From positions 36,920 to 100,919 of the forward strand of contig QEAR01000074.1 in the NCBI GenBank assembly GCA_006535965.1: a DNA stretch of 64,000 nt. The letters run 5' to 3'. The DNA comes from Spizellomyces sp. 'palustris' (lineage: Eukaryota; Chytridiomycota; Chytridiomycetes; Spizellomycetales; Spizellomycetaceae). How positions within the stretch are numbered: the first letter of the stretch is position 1; every line of letters starts with the position of its first letter. The notes beneath the pieces were generated by a model. The model made no database searches, was not told the origin of the DNA, and worked only from the letters and a program-made list of their open reading frames with translations. Shown piece after piece: positions 58,905-64,000 of the stretch. Made by a program: the position numbers and the translations under genes.

Positions 58905-59765
58905 CTCGGGCTAGGCTCGTCGATTTAAATACGGGACGTCCTGCTTTTATCTTCCTTTCAGGAGCATAGCATTGGAAACGTTAAGGAATATCTCTATGTG
59001 ACCTGAGCAAGTTCCACCCTCAGACAGCGCAGATGTCCTGAAGATGGCAACCGCGACTCACCGTCTATCTCGCACTATCAGTTCCCCAAATCGTAAAACC
59101 TTGTAGAAGTTGCACGACACCACTCGTTGGGGTATTCCTTAAAAGACTTCTGGACTTATGACGGCGATGGCGACCGAATTCACAGATCCACCTGGCAAGT
59201 CCCGTCAAGAGCTGAGTCAATTGCCACTTGGCCGTAACACGTGATGCCAAATGGCAATGCCTGTCACTGCCTGTCGGTGCACGAGAATCAAAGACATTCT
59301 GCAGGGTTAACCCAGATGCCAGTTCAGCATTCATCTAATTGGGATGCAGACACTAAGAATCCCTTAAACAGTGTGCCTGAGGTCTGATCAGGTTTGTAAC
59401 AAAACGGCACAAAAGGAATTGCATGCTGGAAAGGACCCGACAGGTGCTCTTGTTGAATTGACAATGGGCTAGGCTGGACGGCGTATTTCATTTCCCAAAG
59501 ATAGAGCAGACCATGGCAGTTCTCTCAATGATTAACTTTTTGATAGAGGGATTGCATTAGGTCGCATGTTGTAGGATGCTGTTTTTGCAAAGCGCGTAAA
59601 CATCAACATTTTGTTGCACATAAGAGGTGGGCCAAGCCACGCAAACACAAATAGAGTAAGCCTACCCCCAAAATTAAATACGCCAGTCCAGATGACCACA
59701 CGCTGCATGCGTAGCTCACGAACATCACTGTCGCGCTGGAGAGATCGTCAGGTTTATACTGCCTA
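58905..59765. other. Intergenic stretch between VPS29 and the acyltransferase
   Basis: Starts face outward on both sides, so both promoters lie here. Short minus-strand frames at 59065-59334 and 59603-59890 lack family features. Confidence 0.5.
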
Positions 59766-61897
59766 ATGTCTGCAATGAAAACTCCAGTACGGAAGCGTGA
59801 ATTTGGTGATCGCACACTTCTGGCTGGGAAACGCAGGGCAAATTGGGTATATTGGGTTATATCGAAATGGGTAGACTTTGCAATGTCCACCTATTATCGT
59901 GAGACATTCGTCACTGGCCTCGAAAACCTTCCTAGTGACCGGGGCTGTATTGTGTGAGTATTATATGTCGTCGGCAAATTATAGTGCATCTTCAGTAGTA
60001 AACCGGTTATTGACACTTGGTTCCCTGTGTTACAGTGCGGCGTAAGTGAAGCCAACTGCTTGAAAATGTCCATGTGTTAACCAGGAAGTCCTTCTGTCCC
60101 AATGTTGACTTGCGTGTAACTTACTGCTGTAGTAATCACTGGAATATGGCTGTTGGTGCGTTTTTCGCCCAATGTCGACCTACTGTTTGGTCTAAGGGTT
60201 GACTTCATCGATTTTCGCAGATATCGGTGCGCTCATTCAGAGCTGTCCGCGAAAGGTGCTTATTTGCGCACTGATTTTCCTAACGCTTGGTAGAATCTTA
60301 CGACTTCTTATCCTGCATGAATCTTGTCCCGCATACTGAAAGGTTCACTTTTGGACGAAAGCTGAACTGTTTATGGGACCTCCCGGTGTAAAGCGATTTA
60401 TGCAGGCCATGGGATGCCTTCCGGTTAACCGTAACTCCCGGTCCGGCAAAAGAGAGTCTAATGAAGACTTGTTCGAAGCTACAATTGAGACACTGCTGAA
60501 GTACGCCTTTAAACCCCGAGCGTTAGCCACACATTTATGTTAAACCCAATTGCTTTTACCCAGGGGCGGAGTCATTGCCATTTTTCCAGAAGGTATTCTG
60601 GATCTCATTCGTCCACAGCTTCCACATCATGATATGGTGATCAACGGCCGACTTTCTCGTCGTAGGAACAAGCCATCATACTTCTCATTTGACTGCGCTC
60701 AAAGACGGTACAGCTTGGGCTGCTCTTCAGTTTGCTGCCGCTATCAACGATACGACCGCCGTTGCGCCGGTGGTGCCAATTGGCATAACGTACGAGCCAA
60801 ATAAGCACCACTGGCGCACATTTGTACACGTGAGGTTGGTGGAGGGAACTCTATGGATAGGAAAGCAAGCTAACTATATACATTAGGTACGGCAAACCCG
60901 TGGATGTAGCGTCATTTGTGGATGACTTCAAGGAAGAACCCCGTGCGGCTGTCAAGAAACTTACAGCGAAACTTCAAACGTCTCTGGAGTCTGTAACGAT
61001 CAATGCGCCAACCTGGTAAATTGCTGCTCTTTGACATCTTTGACGAGCGAACCCTGAGATCTTGTATTCCAAAGGGACACCCTTGCACTAGCTTCTAGAG
61101 TGCGATCTATTGTCTTAGGAAGGGAAGCGGCGACACGAGATGTGAAGGTCATAAATAGGTGAGCATCAATGAGCATCAAGGCGCTGACAGCTGCTATCCG
61201 TCGACGTCGACCGTTGTGCACATCTTACTGAACCGCCTTTCAGCATCTTAAAGGTGTTGGACAGCAGCGATCCGATTATGACGACCGCCCACGCAAAGTT
61301 CAAATCGTACTCTGAAAACCTCAAGAAGCTACAGGTAACGGATGAGGATGTTGAAGCAATGGCAACTCCGCACGTCCCCTCGCTATTGTGCGAATGCTTG
61401 TATCATTTATTCGTGTCTGCACTTGCCATGGTTGCAATCTTCCCATGTGAGTGGACGTCCTTTGGCTTTTTTTCATTATCCATAAAACATTAATTGCAGT
61501 GTCTGCAGCTTTTATGGTACACCTTCCCTCTTTGCTTGTAGTTGGCCTTCTGTCACGTCGAGAAACCTTTGAAGAGTCGAAAGCACAAGTACAAATTTTT
61601 GCCGCTCATGCTGTGGTACCTTTGACCTATGTGGCCTGGTATTATTTTTGTCGGAAGCGCTTCGGCGTGAATGGATGGGCTTCTGCTATGTGGGTCTACC
61701 TGACCTTGGTGGGACTTGGTGTGCTGTATCTGCGGCTAGAGGATATCAGGAGGGAGGCCTTCACGCGTTTGGCCCGCAGTTGGAGATTGCTCCGCGTCTG
61801 TGCGAAAGAAAAGGGTACTCGACAACTTCGAATCCTTATGAAAAGACGGATCGAAGTCCGAGAATCATTTCTAAGATTATTGAAGGATGGACTGTAG
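59766..61897 (+). CDS. Glycerol-3-phosphate/dihydroxyacetone-phosphate O-acyltransferase (Sct1/Gpt2-like)
   Basis: First acylation step of phospholipid synthesis, in the ER membrane. Exon 1 MSAMKTPVRKREFGDRTLLA ... GCIV is joined through a 6-nt microexon (60036-60041) to exon 60133-60155, giving IVAANHWNMAVDIGALIQSC, the PlsC motif with catalytic His and Asp. Then WTKAELFMGPPGVKRFMQAM, PVNRNSRSGKRES and a split FPEGTSHHTSHLTALKDGTA. The substrate-binding VVPIGITYEPNKHHWRTFVH follows. After DVASFVDDFKEEPRAAVKKL the C-terminal half has four or more hydrophobic helices (LVVGLLSRRE, VPLTYVAWYYFC, WVYLTLVGLGVLYL) and a basic tail ending LRLLKDGL. This overall plan matches fungal Gpt2/Sct1. About nine exons, intact. 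It is functionally linked to the nearby GPD1 homologue, which makes its substrate. Confidence 0.87.
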
Positions 61898-63098
61898 CAA
61901 CACAAGCTACTGATGGAACGTTGCCCACCATTCCACTAGACGACTGTCTGAGGCAAGCTACCACAACATATAGATCCTCCACCATAGATAGCTCATAGGG
62001 TCACAAACACTACAAATAACACCCTTGCAGGGTGACTCATTTAATGTCCAATATTCTGTCCATGCTGTTTATACCATCTTGGGACCAAAAATTGCCCAAT
62101 TCACCATTCCCACAAGGCTCATCCCACTTAGGATCCACTAAACCTCATCTTGGGACAACATAAACCCAGGGCCACTATCAACTGATCACAAGTATCCTCG
62201 ATGAGGAAACAACGTGGTCATTTTTGGAAAAACTTTCAGATGCGTCCGGAACAAACCCATCCCAATTTAAGTATGGTTTTGGCAACGACTAACAGCTATG
62301 CGATAAACTGTACAGAAGTTGCCAAATACGGCCCACCAGCAGTTAGCTAGCCAACCGTGATGTCGACCAGCCCAGACCATCGACACGGAAGGACACCGAT
62401 TCTACCTGTAAAACTAAGCCCACGGGAAGCCGTACCTCGCCTGCATCGGGAGGCTGGACTAGGGAGACGCCCAGGTTGCCCAAGAAGGAGAATCAGCACA
62501 GACGCTGCTGGCCTTGGGCTTCAGATCGATGCTATTAGATTTATATGCACAGTACGCATTTTAATGTAAGTTCCCAATGCGTCCTCGGCCAAACCTGTGC
62601 GTGCTCTTCTATCGTCCTGGGACGGGACGAGCCGCAAGTTGTGCTCGGAGGCAACCGTTCTTCCTTTCGAAGTTATTTATCGTCCATGCCATTGATGACC
62701 GTTCTGATGACAAACACCGCCGTCCCCATCATAACTGTGACCATACGTTCGAAATGAGAACAGTCACACAGTCAATAGACAAAAATAACTATCTCTATTC
62801 GCCAGGCCGCCTCTGCTATCAACCCCAGCATTTTAGGCGATTCCGTGTTTTTCAGGCGGAAGGTGAAAATCTGCCACAGACTAGCGAGCGTGGCAGCAAG
62901 GATTGGATCTGTTGGCATTAGCCCTGCCGCTAAAGCCAACAGGCAAATTGTCAGTTCATGGGTGCCCCATGGACGCTTGGGACAAAACAGAGGTTAATCC
63001 ACAACAGGTTAAGAGCCTCAATAGTTCTAATCCATCCGAAAAATCTACTGGGCCTATCCATCCATCTCCAAAAAGCTTACTAGCATCATTGTCACAAA
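61898..63098. other. Intergenic DNA leading into a transposon relic
   Basis: No supported gene. Short frames at 62357-62921 shift register and match nothing recognised. Confidence 0.45.
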
Positions 63099-63768
63099 AT
63101 GTCCAGGTCATGTGGCCTCAAACAACTCAAGCTCAAAGCTCTTACCACCAATGGAGACAACTACCTTCTCCAGTGCAGCAAAATTACTTTACTCCTTCAC
63201 ACCACAGGCATTCACCATACTATTGATGAAGTTTACCACTGTGATTCAACTCACTCCTCAGCTGAGAGAAGAAGACAAAAAGAAGCAATGAAGGGAACTT
63301 GAAAAGGATGCAGTGAATAGTCTTTTACTCATCCAAAAACACCTGGATGAACCTCTGCTGCACCAGTACCTCATGATAGAGAAACCCCAGGAAGTCTGGA
63401 AGGCTCTGAAGGATCACTATGATCTTCTTCCTAGTGCCTTACAAGAGTGGAACCATCTCCAATTCTTGGATTTTGACAGTGTTAACAAGTACATTGCCAA
63501 AATGAATAAAATTGTGCAGAAGATAAGGATTTGTGACTAGTAACAGAATAGAATATCATTAAGAAAACTTTATTAACTTTCCCTCCAGCTTTGGTAACCT
63601 ACTCACAAATATTGCAAGAAGGAAAATTTGACAAATAGACTGGCCTTCTTTCCTCATTATTGCAAGCAGAACAGAATCAACAGTTACTCCATTGCAATGC
63701 TAAGATAGGGCCTGTCTGTAATGTTGTTGCATCCAATAATGTAGAGGAAGTCATCACTGATGGATAAC
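63099..63768 (+). mobile_element. Degenerate Ty1/copia-type gag fragment
   Basis: Remnant of an LTR retrotransposon gag (UBN2/DUF4219 type). The frame from 63099 reads LKALTTNGDNYLLQCSKITL, like the LxxxNYxxW start of copia gag. After a frameshift near 63280-63310 the second frame reads PLLHQYLMIEKPQEVWKALK then DHYD and VNKYIAKMNKIVQKIRI, the core gag pattern. Stops follow at 63538 and beyond, but gag-like sequence continues in broken frames to about 63768. No protease, integrase or reverse transcriptase is seen before the window ends, so the copy is decayed and partial. Confidence 0.7.
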
Positions 63769-63772
63769 TGCA

Positions 63773-63788
63773 GATGGATGGATGGATG
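63773..63788 (+). repeat. (GATG)4 microsatellite
   Basis: Four tandem GATG units directly followed by a short TAG triplet run (to about 63801), just after the gag remnant. Confidence 0.8.
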
Positions 63789-63801
63789 CTAGTAGTAGTA
63801 T

Positions 63802-64000
63802 GGGGATGCCAATATGCATGTATTTGGCTGGATGACTTCTAGATGTCTATGTCCTGCTTCCGTGTCTAACTACCAGCTGGGAAACCCCTAAAAGCCTAGT
63901 CTAAGCCTCATCATGTGACTATGTACATGTGGGACCACATGCCTACATTACACTGTCAGTTTATCAGTACCTCTAATTTGTTGGGGAAAGTCGAGTTTTA
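63802..64000. other. Non-coding right edge
   Basis: No gene recognised. TGTTGGGG at about 63979 resembles the 5' end of some copia LTRs but no partner repeat is visible. Confidence 0.3.

Overview
The window is nuclear DNA from an intron-dense fungus. Coding genes are split by many short GT-AG introns, mostly about 50-80 bp, and intergenic gaps are small. The gene set points to an early-diverging, chytrid-like lineage rather than a yeast: DNA polymerase beta, tripeptidyl peptidase II, TRAX, a Rabin8/Sec2-type exchange factor with the metazoan-like C-terminal block, and a short-tailed class I myosin. That placement is inference from gene content; no ribosomal marker is present.

Layout, left to right. 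A partial DNA polymerase beta and a TENA/THI-4 protein lie on the minus strand. A PAF-acetylhydrolase runs divergently from the TENA gene. Next come a secreted Cys-rich, probably GPI-anchored protein and a small hypothetical gene (both minus), an HMT1/ABCB6-type half ABC transporter, an intron-containing tRNA-His and a cytochrome P450 (all plus). Positions 13590-29179 (minus) hold a giant 11-exon membrane glycosyltransferase (about 3,026 aa), an Agd3-like polysaccharide deacetylase immediately upstream of it, and an SH3 plus beta-trefoil protein. Positions 29709-39344 (plus) hold TPP2, a secreted He_PIG-like protein, SEC2 and an acidic repeat protein interrupted by an in-frame stop. TRAX (minus) and an FGGY sugar kinase (plus) share a 129-bp divergent promoter. 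They are followed by hydroxyacid-oxoacid transhydrogenase, class I myosin and a PHO80-like cyclin (plus), NAD-dependent glycerol-3-phosphate dehydrogenase and VPS29 (minus), and a glycerol-3-phosphate acyltransferase (plus). The right edge holds a decayed Ty1/copia gag fragment.

The most interesting unit is 13590-27051. The giant protein has a long cytosolic N-terminus, about a dozen membrane segments and a C-terminal GT4 domain, an arrangement like Gtb3 of Aspergillus fumigatus and like bacterial PelF plus PelG in one chain. The gene next to it encodes a secreted deacetylase of the Agd3 (CE18) type. In A. fumigatus, gtb3 and agd3 are neighbours in the galactosaminogalactan (GAG) cluster. Finding the pair side by side and co-oriented here suggests a minimal polymerase plus deacetylase module for a cationic exopolysaccharide, without the sph3, ega3 and uge3 partners in this window.

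Other points of note are two functional microexons (6 and 11 nt), a GC-AG intron, a P450 lacking the heme-signature Arg, and a tRNA intron complementary to its anticodon. Exon junctions were deduced by eye from splice signals and protein-family continuity; no transcript data were available.
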